Assembly: GCF_002803095.1 (NCBI RefSeq)
Contig: NZ_PGLR01000017.1
Span: 57,458 to 121,457, forward strand
DNA length: 64,000 nucleotides
Source of the DNA: Pseudomonas sp. ZH-FAD
GTDB lineage: Bacteria; Pseudomonadota; Gammaproteobacteria; Pseudomonadales; Pseudomonadaceae
Direction: 5' to 3'
The position numbers and the translations under genes were made by a program. Under the pieces are notes generated by a model. The model was not told the origin of the DNA. It did no database searches and saw only the letters and a list, made by a program, of their open reading frames with translations. Below are positions 27,620-37,281 of the stretch, piece by piece; position 1 is the stretch's first letter; the number at the start of each line of letters is the position of its first letter.

Positions 27620-28675
27620 TTATTCGGTTTCGGCCGCCGCGCGGGGCGCGGGGCTGGAGCGGTAGTCGGCGCGACGCTTGAGCTGGTATTCGCGCACGGC
27701 GCGGTTGTGCTCGGCCAGGGTGTTGGAGAACACATGGCTACCGTCGCCTCGCGCGACGAAATACAGGGTGGTGCCATCAAGCGGGTTGAGCGCCGCGTGA
27801 ATCGCCTCGCGGCCGACCATGGCGATCGGCGTCGGCGGCATGCCGTCGATGGTGTAGGTGTTGTAGGGCGTTGGCGTACGCAGGTCGGCGCGGGTGATGC
27901 GGCCGTTGTAGCGCTCGCCCATACCGTAGATGACGGTGGGGTCGGTCTGCAGGCGCATGCCCATGCGCAGGCGACGCACGAACACGCCGGCAATCTCGCC
28001 GCGCTCTTCGGGTACACCGGTTTCCTTCTCGATCATCGAGGCCATGATCAACGCGTCGTAAGGCTCGCGATAGGGCAAACCCTCGGCGCGTTTCTGCCAC
28101 TCCTCGGCCAATACGCTCTCAAGACGGACGTTGGCCTGCTTGAGCAGGTCCTCGTCACTCATGCCACGCACGTAGCGATAGGTATCGGGGAAGAAACGCC
28201 CTTCCGGATTCTGCCCGGCCAGGCCAAGACGCTCCATCAGCTGGGCATCGGTAAGATCGGCCAGGCGCTGCTCCAGACGCTCCTGGCGAGCCAGAGCGGC
28301 GCGCACCTGGCGGAAGTTCCAGCCCTCGACCAGGGTCAGGCTGTACTGCACCACCTCACCGCGCTGCCACAGGCCGAGCATGTCGCGGGCGTTGTATTCG
28401 GGCAGCAAGCGGTATTCGCCGCTGTGCATGGCAGGCGCACGCAGATTGAAGCGCCAGTACAGACGCAACCAGAAGGCGTTGTCGATCACCCCCTCCGCCT
28501 CCAGGCGATTGAGCAGGCCGCTCGGCGTGGCGCCGGAAGGCACCTCCAGGAGCATTTCTTCAGTCAGATGCAGAGGCTGCTCCAGCGCTCTCTGCTGCTG
28601 CCAGGCGGCACCCACGACTAGCAGCGCAGCCAGTAGCACGCCGCACTCAAGCAGCACCAAAATCTTGCGTAGCAC
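27620..28675 (-). CDS. mltG: Endolytic murein transglycosylase MltG
   Basis: 351 residues, GTG start at 28675. One N-terminal membrane helix (ILVLLECGVLLAALLVVGAAW), then a LysM-like region and the YceG catalytic domain with the essential Glu in MASMIEKETGVPEERG. It cleaves nascent glycan strands in the periplasm and limits their length. It starts 3 bp from the pabC stop codon. Confidence 0.95.
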   Translation of the reverse strand: MLRKILVLLECGVLLAALLVVGAAWQQQRALEQPLHLTEEMLLEVPSGATPSGLLNRLEAEGVIDNAFWLRLYWRFNLRAPAMHSGEYRLLPEYNARDMLGLWQRGEVVQYSLTLVEGWNFRQVRAALARQERLEQRLADLTDAQLMERLGLAGQNPEGRFFPDTYRYVRGMSDEDLLKQANVRLESVLAEEWQKRAEGLPYREPYDALIMASMIEKETGVPEERGEIAGVFVRRLRMGMRLQTDPTVIYGMGERYNGRITRADLRTPTPYNTYTIDGMPPTPIAMVGREAIHAALNPLDGTTLYFVARGDGSHVFSNTLAEHNRAVREYQLKRRADYRSSPAPRAAAETE

Positions 28676-28678
28676 CAG

Positions 28679-29494
28679 TTATTTACTCAGTAGGTCGCAG
28701 ACGATGGCCTGCAGTTTACGGGTGAGCGGCCCGACCGACCAGTGTCGCTCTTGCAGCGCCCGTACAGGCCAGATGCCGTAAAGGCTGTTGCAGAGAAAGA
28801 CTTCATCGGCATCCAGCAGTTCGTCGAAGGAAATATCGCGTAACTCGACAGACAGCCCGAGCAACTGCGCCTGCTGCAGGATCTCCGCACGCATCACGCC
28901 GGCGACGCCACAGCGCGACAGATCGGCCGTCACCAGCCCGCCGTCGGCGACCAGAAACAGGTTGCTGTATACGCCCTCGATGACCCGGCCACTGTTGTCG
29001 CGCATCAGGCCCTCGGCGAGTTCGGCGTCCTGCCATTCGGCACGAGCCAACACCTGCTCCAGGCGATTGAGGTGCTTGAGCCCGGCCAGCAGCGGTTGCT
29101 CGGCCAGACGCGTCTTGCAGGGAAACAGACGCACGCCCTGCTCGGCATGCGCAGCGGGATACTGCGGCAGCGGCGCCGCCTGCAGGATGCGCAGCGGCTG
29201 ACAGGGTTGCGGCGGCGCGTAGCCACGCTGGCCCTCACCGCGGCTGACGATCAGCTTGGCCACGCCCTCGCCCAGCTGCCCGGCGAACGCCTGCAGCTCG
29301 TGCTCAATGAGAACCAGGTCGAGGGGGATGGACAGGCGCCGACAGCCATCGGCAAGGCGCGCCATATGCCGCGCCAGCAGCGGGATGCGCCCGCCACGCA
29401 CGGCGATGGTCTCGAACAGACCATCGCCGTAAGCCAGGCCACGGTCACGAACCGACAATTGCTCGCCGGGCGCGCCGTTGACCCAGCTCAGCAT
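28679..29494 (-). CDS. pabC: 4-amino-4-deoxychorismate lyase
   Basis: 271 residues, class IV PLP enzyme giving 4-aminobenzoate and pyruvate for folate synthesis. DRGLAYGDGLFETIAVRGG and the PLP-lysine motif AGLKHLNRLEQVLAR are present. The ATG overlaps the last base of the fabF stop codon (TGATG), so the two are coupled. Confidence 0.94.
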   Translation of the reverse strand: MLSWVNGAPGEQLSVRDRGLAYGDGLFETIAVRGGRIPLLARHMARLADGCRRLSIPLDLVLIEHELQAFAGQLGEGVAKLIVSRGEGQRGYAPPQPCQPLRILQAAPLPQYPAAHAEQGVRLFPCKTRLAEQPLLAGLKHLNRLEQVLARAEWQDAELAEGLMRDNSGRVIEGVYSNLFLVADGGLVTADLSRCGVAGVMRAEILQQAQLLGLSVELRDISFDELLDADEVFLCNSLYGIWPVRALQERHWSVGPLTRKLQAIVCDLLSK

Positions 29495-30738
29495 CAGCCG
29501 TGGTACCGACGGAATAGCAGCGAGCCGTTGGTGCCGCCGAAGCCGAAGGAGTTCGACAGAGCGATTTCGATCGGCATGGCCTTGGCCTGATGCGGCACGA
29601 AGTCCAGGTCGCAGCCTTCGTCCGGCTCGTCCAGGTTGATGGTCGGCGGCGCTACCTGATCGCGCAGCGCCAGCACGCTGAAGATCGCCTCGACCGCACC
29701 TGCCGCACCGAGCAGGTGGCCAGTCATGGATTTGGTCGAGCTGACCGCCAGCTTATAGGCATGATCACCGAACACGCTCTTCACTGCCGCGGCTTCGGCG
29801 AGGTCGCCAGCCGAGGTCGACGTGCCGTGGGCGTTGATGTACTGCACCTGGTCGGCATTGATACCGGCATCACGCAGGGCTGCTGCCATGCAGCGCGCCG
29901 CACCGGCGCCATCTTCGGGTGGCGAGGTCATGTGGAAGGCATCGCCACTCATGCCAAAGCCGATCAGCTCGGCGTAGATGGTGGCGCCACGCGCCTTGGC
30001 GTGTTCCAACTCTTCCAGCACCAGGGCGCCGGAGCCATCGGAGAGGACGAAACCGTCACGGCCCTTGTCCCACGGACGGCTGGCCTTGGTCGGCTCGTCG
30101 TTACGCGTCGACAGCGCACGCGCGGCACCGAAGCCGCCCATGCCCAGACCGCAGGCGGCCATCTCGGCGCCGCCGGCGACCATCACATCGGCTTCGCCAT
30201 AGGCGATGTTGCGCGCGGCCATGCCGATGCAGTGCGTGCCGGTAGTGCACGCCGTGGCAATGGCATAGTTCGGCCCCTGCAGACCCAGGTGGATCGACAG
30301 GAAGCCGGAAATCATGTTGATGATCGAGCCAGGCACGAAGAACGGCGAAATGCGCCGCGGCCCTTGCTCGTGCAACGATTTGCAGTTGTTCTCGATATTG
30401 GTCAGGCCGCCGATGCCGGAGCCCATGACCACACCGATACGCTCACGATTGGCATCGGTGATATCCAGGCCGGAATCACGCACGGCCTGGAAGCAGGCAG
30501 CGAGACCGTACTGAATGAACAGGTCGAGCTTGCGCGCCTCCTTGGCGGAGAGATATTCCTCGACATTGAAGCCCTTGAGCGACCCACCAAAACGGGTGGA
30601 GTAGGCGGACAGGTCCATGTGCTCGATCAGACCGATGCCACTGCGCCCGGCCAAAATGCCCTGCCAGCTGCTCGGCACATCGTTACCCAGCGGCGACAGC
30701 ATGCCCATACCGGTAACCACGACGCGTCTACGCGACAC
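29494..30738 (-). CDS. fabF: 3-oxoacyl-ACP synthase II
   Basis: 414 residues, GTG start with AGAGGAG upstream. Thiolase fold with the catalytic triad seen as Cys in [13 protein letters not shown], His in [11 protein letters not shown] and His in [14 protein letters not shown]. It elongates acyl-ACP in type II fatty acid synthesis. A hairpin between acpP and fabF probably lowers its expression relative to acpP. Confidence 0.96.
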   Translation of the reverse strand: MSRRRVVVTGMGMLSPLGNDVPSSWQGILAGRSGIGLIEHMDLSAYSTRFGGSLKGFNVEEYLSAKEARKLDLFIQYGLAACFQAVRDSGLDITDANRERIGVVMGSGIGGLTNIENNCKSLHEQGPRRISPFFVPGSIINMISGFLSIHLGLQGPNYAIATACTTGTHCIGMAARNIAYGEADVMVAGGAEMAACGLGMGGFGAARALSTRNDEPTKASRPWDKGRDGFVLSDGSGALVLEELEHAKARGATIYAELIGFGMSGDAFHMTSPPEDGAGAARCMAAALRDAGINADQVQYINAHGTSTSAGDLAEAAAVKSVFGDHAYKLAVSSTKSMTGHLLGAAGAVEAIFSVLALRDQVAPPTINLDEPDEGCDLDFVPHQAKAMPIEIALSNSFGFGGTNGSLLFRRYHG

Positions 30739-30787
30739 AGCAATCTCCTCTTGTTCTACTCAGGCGCCACATGCGCCCTGCACGTAA

Positions 30788-30826
30788 AGAAAAACCGCAC
30801 GCCTGATGAGGGCAGTGCGGCTTTTC
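30788..30826. terminator. Bidirectional-looking hairpin between acpP and fabF
   Basis: AAAACCGCACGCC and GGCAGTGCGGCTTTT form a long stem with a 7-nt loop; on the minus strand it ends in GGTTTTTC. It would end most acpP transcripts, with partial readthrough into fabF. Confidence 0.8.
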
Positions 30827-30849
30827 TCGATCAGAAAGCTGACGGTGAC

Positions 30850-31086
30850 TTATTGCGCGTGGGCAGTCACGTAGTCGATAGCTTCTTGAACGGTGGTGAT
30901 TTTCTCAGCTTGCTCGTCCGGGATCTCGGTCTCGAATTCTTCCTCGAGAGCCATCACCAGCTCAACGGTGTCAAGAGAGTCGGCACCCAGGTCTTCAACG
31001 AAGGAAGCGCTGTTGGTTACTTCCTCTTCCTTGACGCCAAGTTGCTCAGCAACGATTTTCTTGACGCGTTCTTCGATGGTGCTCAT
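30850..31086 (-). CDS. acpP: Acyl carrier protein
   Basis: 78 residues, acidic four-helix protein. The phosphopantetheine serine is in [20 protein letters not shown]. It starts [16 protein letters not shown], as in AcpP across the genus. It carries acyl chains for fatty acid and lipid A synthesis and has its own promoter and terminator, consistent with high expression. Confidence 0.98.
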   Translation of the reverse strand: MSTIEERVKKIVAEQLGVKEEEVTNSASFVEDLGADSLDTVELVMALEEEFETEIPDEQAEKITTVQEAIDYVTAHAQ

Positions 31087-31137
31087 ACCTTGTTTTCACT
31101 CCTATTGGACAAATCCAGGCAGCTGGTAGCGGCCAAG

Positions 31138-31165
31138 TGTATAGAAAGGGTTTTTAGCATTTCAA
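31138..31165 (-). promoter_or_regulatory. acpP promoter
   Basis: On the minus strand TTGAAA, a 16-bp spacer and TATACA, about 50 bp before the acpP start. A near-consensus sigma-70 promoter fitting an abundantly expressed gene. Confidence 0.65.
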
Positions 31166-31287
31166 GCTGAATGCCGGGGAGCCCCCAGGAACACTTCAAC
31201 GATCTGTCTATAAACCTGTTGCAGCTTTATAACGGATTTTAGACAGCAACTATGACAGTTTTCTGATGGCTCGCGTCACATTCGAGA

Positions 31288-31316
31288 GCCTCCGGGCATT
31301 CGGAGGCGCCCTTTTT
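31288..31316 (+). terminator. Hairpin with T-run on the plus strand, after fabG
   Basis: GCCTCCG (31288-31294) pairs with CGGAGGC (31301-31307), followed by GCCCTTTTT on the plus strand. For fabG (minus strand) the T-run is on the wrong side, so as a terminator it faces plus-strand transcripts entering fabG antisense; for fabG mRNA it would be a 3' hairpin. Confidence 0.5.
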
Positions 31317-32058
31317 AGCTCATGTACATACCGCCGTTCACCGGGATAGTAGCCCCAGTGACGTAACCTGCGCCATCGGAAGCCAGGAAACCGACTACCT
31401 TGGCGATCTCTTCGGCCTGCCCCAAACGGCCCAGCGGAATCTGCGTCAGCAGCGCGTCGCGCTGGCCTTCCGGCAGCTCACGGGTCATATCGGTGTCGAT
31501 GAAACCTGGGGCCACCGAGTTGACCGTGATGCCGCGCGAACCGACCTCACGCGCCAGCGCGCGGCTGAAACCTTCCAGACCAGCCTTGGCTGCAGCGTAG
31601 TTGACCTGACCGGCATTGCCCATCGCACCGACCACGGAGCCGATGTTGATGATGCGCCCGAAACGTGCCTTGGTCATGCCACGCAGTACGGCCTTGGACA
31701 GACGGTAGAGGCTGTTGAGGTTGGTGTTGATGACGTCATGCCACTCGTCGTCCTTCATGCGCAGCATCAGATTGTCACGGGTGATACCGGCGTTATTGAC
31801 CAGGATCAACGGCTGACCAAGATGTTGCTGGATGTGTTCGAGGGTGGTGGCAACGGATTCGTCGTTGCTCACGTCGAGCACCAGACCGGCGCCTTCGACG
31901 CCATTGGCCTTGAGGGTTTCGGCGATACGCTCGGCACCCGAGGCACTGGTCGCGGTGCCGATGACGATGGCACCCTGACGACCCAGTTCCAGAGCGATTG
32001 CCTGACCGATACCACGGCTGGCGCCGGTGACCAGTGCGACTTTACCTTGCAGACTCAT
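31315..32058 (-). CDS. fabG: 3-oxoacyl-ACP reductase
   Basis: 247 residues. Short-chain dehydrogenase with the NADPH motif VTGASRGIGQAIA, NNAGITRDNL and the catalytic Ser-Tyr-Lys (IGSVVGAMGNAGQVNYAAAK). It ends GGMYMS as typical. AAGGAGAAAGAAC precedes the ATG. Second step of the elongation cycle; lies between fabD and acpP. Confidence 0.97.
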   Translation of the reverse strand: MSLQGKVALVTGASRGIGQAIALELGRQGAIVIGTATSASGAERIAETLKANGVEGAGLVLDVSNDESVATTLEHIQQHLGQPLILVNNAGITRDNLMLRMKDDEWHDVINTNLNSLYRLSKAVLRGMTKARFGRIINIGSVVGAMGNAGQVNYAAAKAGLEGFSRALAREVGSRGITVNSVAPGFIDTDMTRELPEGQRDALLTQIPLGRLGQAEEIAKVVGFLASDGAGYVTGATIPVNGGMYMS

Positions 32059-32073
32059 GTTCTTTCTCCTTGC

Positions 32074-33012
32074 TCAAGCCAGGGCTGCGCGAGCGGCAGC
32101 AAAAGCATCCGGGGTATCCAGGTTGTGAGTGTTAATGCCTTTGACGCAGCGCTTGTTCAGGCCGCTCAGCACCTTGCCAGGGCCGCATTCGATCAGATCG
32201 GTCACACCCTGTTCGGACAGACGCACCATCGACTCGACCCAGCGTACCGGGCTGTACAGCTGCGCCAGCAGGTCAGCCTTCAGGGTGGCCAGATCGGACA
32301 CCACGGCGGCACTGACGTTCTGCACCAACGGAATCTGCGGAGCCTGCCAGTTCAGCGCCTCGACCGACTCGGCGAAACGCTCGGCGGCCGGCTTCATCAG
32401 CGCGCAATGCGACGGCACACTGACCGGCAGCGCCATGGCGCGCTTGGCGCCACGGGCCTTGCACGCCTCGATGGCACGCTCGACGGCAGCCGCGCTACCG
32501 GCGATCACCACCTGGCCTGGGGCGTTGAAATTCACGGCACTGACCACATCACCCTGGGCCGCTTCGGCGCAGGCGGCCAGCACGTCGGCATCTTCCAGAC
32601 CGAGGATGGCGGCCATGCCACCCTGCCCGGCCGGAACGGCCTGTTGCATCAATTGACCGCGGCGCTCCACCAGCTTCACGGCATCGGCAAAGCCGATGCT
32701 GCCAGCAGCGACCAGCGCGGAATATTCACCCAGGCTGTGACCAGCAACGAAAGCCGGCTTGGCACCACCCTCGGCCTGCCACAGACGCCACAGGGCGATG
32801 GAAGCAGCAAGAATGGCCGGCTGGGTCTTGTCGGTCTGGTTCAGCTGCTCTTCCGGGCCTTGCTGGGTCAGTGCCCAGAGGTCGTAGCCGAGCGCTTCGG
32901 AAGCTTCGCCGAAAGTATCGAGCACCAGCTTCTGCTGGGCACCGTGGTCGGCAAGCATGGTCAGGGCTTGCGAGCCTTGACCGGGGAAGACGAATGCGAG
33001 GGATGCAGACAT
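32074..33012 (-). CDS. fabD: Malonyl-CoA:ACP transacylase
   Basis: 312 residues from the ATG at 33012 (MSASLAFVFPGQGSQALTM) with AAGGGAC upstream; longer in-frame extension is not supported. Active-site Ser in VAGHSLGEYSALVAAG, partner His in SVPSHCALM, GQVVIAG loop. It loads malonyl groups on AcpP. Fifteen bp before fabG. Confidence 0.96.
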   Translation of the reverse strand: MSASLAFVFPGQGSQALTMLADHGAQQKLVLDTFGEASEALGYDLWALTQQGPEEQLNQTDKTQPAILAASIALWRLWQAEGGAKPAFVAGHSLGEYSALVAAGSIGFADAVKLVERRGQLMQQAVPAGQGGMAAILGLEDADVLAACAEAAQGDVVSAVNFNAPGQVVIAGSAAAVERAIEACKARGAKRAMALPVSVPSHCALMKPAAERFAESVEALNWQAPQIPLVQNVSAAVVSDLATLKADLLAQLYSPVRWVESMVRLSEQGVTDLIECGPGKVLSGLNKRCVKGINTHNLDTPDAFAAARAALA

Positions 33013-33138
33013 GAATAAGTCCCTTGAGTCGAAAAACCAACGCCAGGCGAGCCTGGCGCAGCAAACTGACAGTTGGATGACAGGCTGCGTGCCGCGGTCA
33101 CATTCCGCCACAGCCCACGCCCTGAAAACGTGACGAGT

Positions 33139-34149
33139 TTACAGCAACAAGTCCTCGAGGCGACCATGCAGTCGCTGCGGCAAATTCTCCTGCACCTCGC
33201 GCAGCGCACAGCGAATGGCGCTCTGAAAGCTTTCCTGGCCAGCCGCACCATGGCTCTTGACCACGATGCCCTGCAGCCCGAGAAAACTCGCACCATTGTG
33301 CCGCGCCGGCGCCAGATCAGCCTTCAGGCGTCGCAACAACGGCATCGCCAGGGCACCTATCGCCTGGGCGAACAGCCCATCGCTGAACAGCGTCTCGACT
33401 CGCCCGGTGATCATCTTGGCCAGGCCTTCGCTGGATTTGAGCAGGATATTGCCAACGAAACCGTCGCACACCACGACATCGGCTTCGCCGCGATACATGC
33501 CATCGCCCTCTATGTAGCCGATGAAGTTCAGCCCATGCGCCTGCTGCAGCATATTGGCCGCCAGCTTGACCTGCTGATTGCCCTTGATGTCTTCGGTACC
33601 GACATTGAGCAAGGCGACCCGCGGCCGAGACACGCCCAGCGTCTCGGCCGCCACGGCGCCCATGATCGCGAACTGATAGAGGTGCTCGGCACTGCAATCG
33701 ACGTTGGCGCCCAGATCCAGCAGGTAGCAATGACCGCGCTCGGTGGGAAACGGACTGACCATGGCCGGCCGATCGATGCCCGGTAGCGTTTTGAGCACGT
33801 AACGCGACAGCGCCATCAACGCACCGGTATTGCCGGCACTGACGCAGGCATGCGCCTGGCGCTGGCGCACCAGCTCCAGCGCCACGCGCATCGAGGCATC
33901 GGGCTTGCCACGCAGCGCCTGAGCCGGACGCTCGTCCATGGTGATCACCTCACTGGCGTGATGAACCTGCAGGCGTGAGCGATCGACGCCGGACTGGCGA
34001 GCGAGCTGTTCTTCGATGAGGGGAGCTTGGCCGACGAGGGCCAGATGCAGCGAGGGGAATTCGGCCAGCGCAGAAATGCAGGCCGGAACAATGCAGTGGG
34101 GACCGAAGTCCCCACCCATTGCATCAATCGCGATGATCGAGGCAGACAA
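33139..34149 (-). CDS. plsX: Phosphate acyltransferase PlsX
   Basis: 336 residues, starting at a TTG (34149), the only start that keeps the N-terminal [15 protein letters not shown] motif. It converts acyl-ACP to acyl-phosphate for phospholipid synthesis. [16 protein letters not shown] and [16 protein letters not shown] are characteristic. It starts 3 bp after the rpmF stop, so translation is probably coupled. 126 bp to fabD. Confidence 0.95.
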   Translation of the reverse strand: MSASIIAIDAMGGDFGPHCIVPACISALAEFPSLHLALVGQAPLIEEQLARQSGVDRSRLQVHHASEVITMDERPAQALRGKPDASMRVALELVRQRQAHACVSAGNTGALMALSRYVLKTLPGIDRPAMVSPFPTERGHCYLLDLGANVDCSAEHLYQFAIMGAVAAETLGVSRPRVALLNVGTEDIKGNQQVKLAANMLQQAHGLNFIGYIEGDGMYRGEADVVVCDGFVGNILLKSSEGLAKMITGRVETLFSDGLFAQAIGALAMPLLRRLKADLAPARHNGASFLGLQGIVVKSHGAAGQESFQSAIRCALREVQENLPQRLHGRLEDLLL

Positions 34150-34152
34150 GGA

Positions 34153-34335
34153 TTACTCGTCAGCGCCCTTGTCGATCACTTTGCGACCGCGGTACACGCC
34201 TTCCGGAGAAACGTGGTGGCGCAGGTGAACTTCACCGGTGCTCTTCTCTACGGACAGGGTGCTGGCCTCGAGGGCGTCGTGCGAACGACGCATGTCGCGG
34301 GCGGAACGGGATTTTTTGTTCTGCTGAACAGCCAT
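34153..34335 (-). CDS. rpmF: 50S ribosomal protein L32
   Basis: 60 residues. [22 protein letters not shown] start and [15 protein letters not shown] end identify L32; this copy lacks the CXXC zinc motifs. TAGGAG precedes the ATG. Between yceD and plsX, the conserved arrangement linking ribosome and lipid genes. Confidence 0.98.
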   Translation of the reverse strand: MAVQQNKKSRSARDMRRSHDALEASTLSVEKSTGEVHLRHHVSPEGVYRGRKVIDKGADE

Positions 34336-34348
34336 AACTCATTAACTC

Positions 34349-34876
34349 CTAAACGTTTGGGTCACGCTTTAACTGCGCCAATACACTGAACGGGTTGGAC
34401 CGCGATACCTCGTCCTCGCCCGGCTCGGGCTCATCGAGACCGTCCGGCTGCTGGCAATCACCTGGGGCATGAGCAGGAACGATGGGCAAGGCGAGAAGCA
34501 ACTCTTCCTCGACCAGACCAAGCAGCTCCAGCGGCTCTTCGCCCACTTCCAGCACGTCGTAGCCCTTCGGCAAGGACTGAGTGTTCGCTCCAACCCGAAC
34601 CACGGCGTATTCACATTCGCTGCGGATGGGTAGCGCGACCAGCTCCAGACAACGCTGGCAGACCATTTTGACCTCAACCTCGAGCTCACTGCGGATAACC
34701 ACAGTTTTCTGCTCGTCACGGGCGAAATGAAACTTCGCCTGCACCACACCCGCCGTATTGGCAAGCGGGTCGCAGAGACGCGACAGGCTGGCCAGTTCGA
34801 GCTGCCCTTCGAGGGTAGCTTCGCGGTCGGCGAGCTTGCGCGGATCAACGTGAGGTGGAATCGGCCCATTCAACAT
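34349..34876 (-). CDS. yceD: YceD (DUF177) family 23S rRNA accumulation protein
   Basis: 175 residues. Contains the DUF177 core CQRCLELVALPIRSE and an acidic C-terminus with DEVSRSNPFSVLAQLKRD. Members affect 23S rRNA accumulation; the mechanism is not clear. 13 bp before rpmF; divergent from maf with 110 bp between starts. Confidence 0.92.
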   Translation of the reverse strand: MLNGPIPPHVDPRKLADREATLEGQLELASLSRLCDPLANTAGVVQAKFHFARDEQKTVVIRSELEVEVKMVCQRCLELVALPIRSECEYAVVRVGANTQSLPKGYDVLEVGEEPLELLGLVEEELLLALPIVPAHAPGDCQQPDGLDEPEPGEDEVSRSNPFSVLAQLKRDPNV

Positions 34877-34986
34877 AGGCGCAGCATTCTAGGGATGCGC
34901 CCTGCCGCTGTCAAAGGAAATTCAGCCTGTCTTCGAATGGTGTCGATCAGTAGAATTTCCCACCCACCTATATAAAGGAAGAGAAC

Positions 34987-35568
34987 ATGCCCGCGCTGCT
35001 GCTCGCCTCCAGCTCACCCTACCGTCGCGAGCTGCTCGACCGCCTGCAACTGCCCTTTACCTGGCAATCGCCGAGCATCGACGAAACCCGCCTGCCCGGT
35101 GAAGCAGCCATCGACCTGGTCAAGCGCCTGGCCGAAGAAAAGGCCCGCGCCCTCGCCGCCAGCCACCCCGAGCACCTGATCATCGGCTCGGATCAGGTCG
35201 CCGTACTCGGCGATGGACAAATACTCGGCAAACCGCACGATCTGCCGAGAGCCCAGCAACAGCTGCGCGCCGCCAGCGGCAGCAGCGTCACCTTCCTCAC
35301 CGGTCTGGCACTCCTCAACTCGAACACCGGCAAATGCCAGATCGAATGCGTGCCCTTCACCGTGCACTTCCGCCAACTCGGCGATGAGCAAATCCTGCGC
35401 TACCTGCAACGCGAACAGCCGTTCGACTGCGCCGGCAGCTTCAAATCGGAAGGCCTGGGCATCAGCCTGTTTCGCAGCACCGAAGGAGAGGACGCCACCA
35501 GCCTGATCGGCCTGCCGCTGATTCGCCTGGTGGACATGCTGCTGAACGAGGAAATCGAAGTCCCTTGA
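34987..35568 (+). CDS. maf: Maf-family nucleotide pyrophosphatase (YceF-like)
   Basis: 193 residues. LLLASSSPYRRELLDRL and IIGSDQVAVL are Maf signatures; the YceF subgroup hydrolyses m7GTP and related modified nucleotides (subgroup inferred from position by yceD/rpmF). AAGGAAGAG precedes the ATG. A terminator follows at 35585. Confidence 0.94.
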   Translation: MPALLLASSSPYRRELLDRLQLPFTWQSPSIDETRLPGEAAIDLVKRLAEEKARALAASHPEHLIIGSDQVAVLGDGQILGKPHDLPRAQQQLRAASGSSVTFLTGLALLNSNTGKCQIECVPFTVHFRQLGDEQILRYLQREQPFDCAGSFKSEGLGISLFRSTEGEDATSLIGLPLIRLVDMLLNEEIEVP

Positions 35569-35584
35569 GTCCCCCATAAAAAGA

Positions 35585-35613
35585 AGAAGGCCCGCTCAGC
35601 GGGCCTTCCTTTT
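35585..35613. terminator. Bidirectional terminator between maf and sppA-like gene
   Basis: GGCCCG (35589-35594) pairs with CGGGCC (35600-35605); T-rich tracts lie on both sides, serving maf on the plus strand and the S49 peptidase on the minus strand. Confidence 0.85.
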
Positions 35614-35618
35614 AACTG

Positions 35619-36596
35619 TCAGCGCAGCGTCGGCCCCTGAAAGCCCATCCACAACGCGATGCGATCCGCCACACTGGTACCCAGGCGTTTGGCGAAGCGA
35701 TCAAATGGCGTATCACGCTGAGTGAAATCGACCATCTCTTTCTGGCCAATCACCTCGCGCGCCACATAGCTGGCACTGCCTAGCGCATCGACCAAACCCA
35801 ACTGCAGCGCCTGCTCACCCGACCAGACCAAACCCGAGAACAGTTCGGGATGCTCGTCAGCCTTGAGACGCTCACCGCGCCCCTTCTTCACGCTTTCGAT
35901 GAACTGGCGATGCGTGGTGTCCAGCACCCCTTTCCAGAAGCGAGTTTCCTCTTCCTTCTGCGGCTGGAACGGATCGAGAAACGCCTTGTGCTCGCCCGAG
36001 GTGTAAACGCGGCGCTCCACACCAAGCTTCTCCATGGTTTCGACGAAGCCGAAACTGGCCGCCGTGACACCGATGGAGCCGACCAGACTGGCCTTGTCGG
36101 CATAGATCTCATCGGCCGCACTGGCGATGTAGTAGGCACCGGAGGCGCCCAGATCACTGATCACCGCATAGACCTTGGTCTGCGGATATTCACCGCGCAA
36201 ACGACGGATCTCGTCATAGATGTAGCCGGACTGCACCGGACTGCCGCCCGGGCTATTGATGCGCAGGATCACACCTTTGGTATTGGTGTCCTCGAAGGCG
36301 GCGCGCAGACTGCCCACCACCTTGTCGGCACTGGCCTCTTCACGATCAGCGATCATGCCGCGAATTTCGATCAGCGCGGTATGCGCCTCAGTGGTCGAGG
36401 CCTTTTTCAAATCAAGCACCGGCAACACCAGCGCCAGCGCACCGAACAGATAGATAAAGGTCAGCAGCTTGAAAAAGATGCCCCAGCGACGCGAGCGACG
36501 CTGCTCCTGAACACTGGAAAGCAGTGCCTTTTCCAGCAACTTCCAGCTTTTGGCATCCTCGCCCGACGAAGACGATGATTTCCACTCATCCGACAT
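35619..36596 (-). CDS. sppA: S49 family signal peptide peptidase (SppA-like)
   Basis: 325 residues from the ATG at 36596, preceded by AGAGGTGAG; a GTG 6 bp earlier is possible. One membrane helix near residues 42-65, then a periplasmic serine-lysine protease domain: nucleophile Ser in SDLGASGAYYIASAADEI, and Lys in YADKASLVGSIGV, plus INSPGGSPVQSG. It degrades cleaved signal peptides. The start lies inside the HAD gene's last codons (11-bp overlap). Confidence 0.93.
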   Translation of the reverse strand: MSDEWKSSSSSGEDAKSWKLLEKALLSSVQEQRRSRRWGIFFKLLTFIYLFGALALVLPVLDLKKASTTEAHTALIEIRGMIADREEASADKVVGSLRAAFEDTNTKGVILRINSPGGSPVQSGYIYDEIRRLRGEYPQTKVYAVISDLGASGAYYIASAADEIYADKASLVGSIGVTAASFGFVETMEKLGVERRVYTSGEHKAFLDPFQPQKEEETRFWKGVLDTTHRQFIESVKKGRGERLKADEHPELFSGLVWSGEQALQLGLVDALGSASYVAREVIGQKEMVDFTQRDTPFDRFAKRLGTSVADRIALWMGFQGPTLR

Positions 36597-37281
36597 GCTC
36601 ACTCACCTCTGCAGGACGCTGCGCATGACGGCCTTCCAGCCATGCACGCAGCTCATTGAATTCATTGATCGCCAAACGCGGCGAGCACTCGCGCAGCACC
36701 GACAACGGCTGCGCACCGAAACCTACCGCCACGGCATCCATCCCGGCATTGCGCGCCATCAGCAGGTCGAAGGTCGAATCCCCCACCATCAGCGCGTGCT
36801 CGGGCTGCACCCGGCAATGCGCAAGAATCTCATGCAGCATCAGCGGATCGGGCTTGCTCGCCGTCTCGTCAGCGCAACGGGTAATATCGAAGTAATCCAG
36901 CCAACCCTTGTCAGCCAGCACCCGATGCAACCCCTTGCGTCCCTTGCCGGTGGCCACGGCCAGACGATACCCCTGATCACGAAACACCTCGAGCGACTCG
37001 CGCACACCCTCGAACAGTGGCGACGGCTCGGTTTCCAGCGCCAGATACTGCTCGCTGTAGGCACGCCGAATGGTTTCGATTCGCAGCGGCTCATCGAGTT
37101 CCGGGTATAGCGTGCGAATCGCCACACCCAGCTCCAGACCAATGATCCCGCGCACCGCGACATCGGTGCAGCGCGGCACGCACGCCACATCGGCAGCACG
37201 GTGCATGGCCTCGACGATACGGCCGATGGAATCCACCAGCGTGCCGTCCCAATCGAAGATCAGTAGCTGATAATCAGGCAC
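36586..37281 (-). CDS. HAD-IA superfamily phosphatase (Gph/PGP-like)
   Basis: 231 residues, GTG start. [20 protein letters not shown] holds the nucleophile Dx[11 protein letters not shown] the second motif, and [16 protein letters not shown] the Asp pair. Similar to phosphoglycolate phosphatases; actual substrate not known. Overlaps both rluC (8 bp) and the peptidase gene, so the three form one unit. Confidence 0.9.
   Translation of the reverse strand: MPDYQLLIFDWDGTLVDSIGRIVEAMHRAADVACVPRCTDVAVRGIIGLELGVAIRTLYPELDEPLRIETIRRAYSEQYLALETEPSPLFEGVRESLEVFRDQGYRLAVATGKGRKGLHRVLADKGWLDYFDITRCADETASKPDPLMLHEILAHCRVQPEHALMVGDSTFDLLMARNAGMDAVAVGFGAQPLSVLRECSPRLAINEFNELRAWLEGRHAQRPAEVSEHVG

Noticed and set aside
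29590..31170. A 526-codon open frame on the plus strand opposite fabF and acpP
   Set aside because: Antisense shadow; both fabF and acpP are fully recognised with all active-site motifs.
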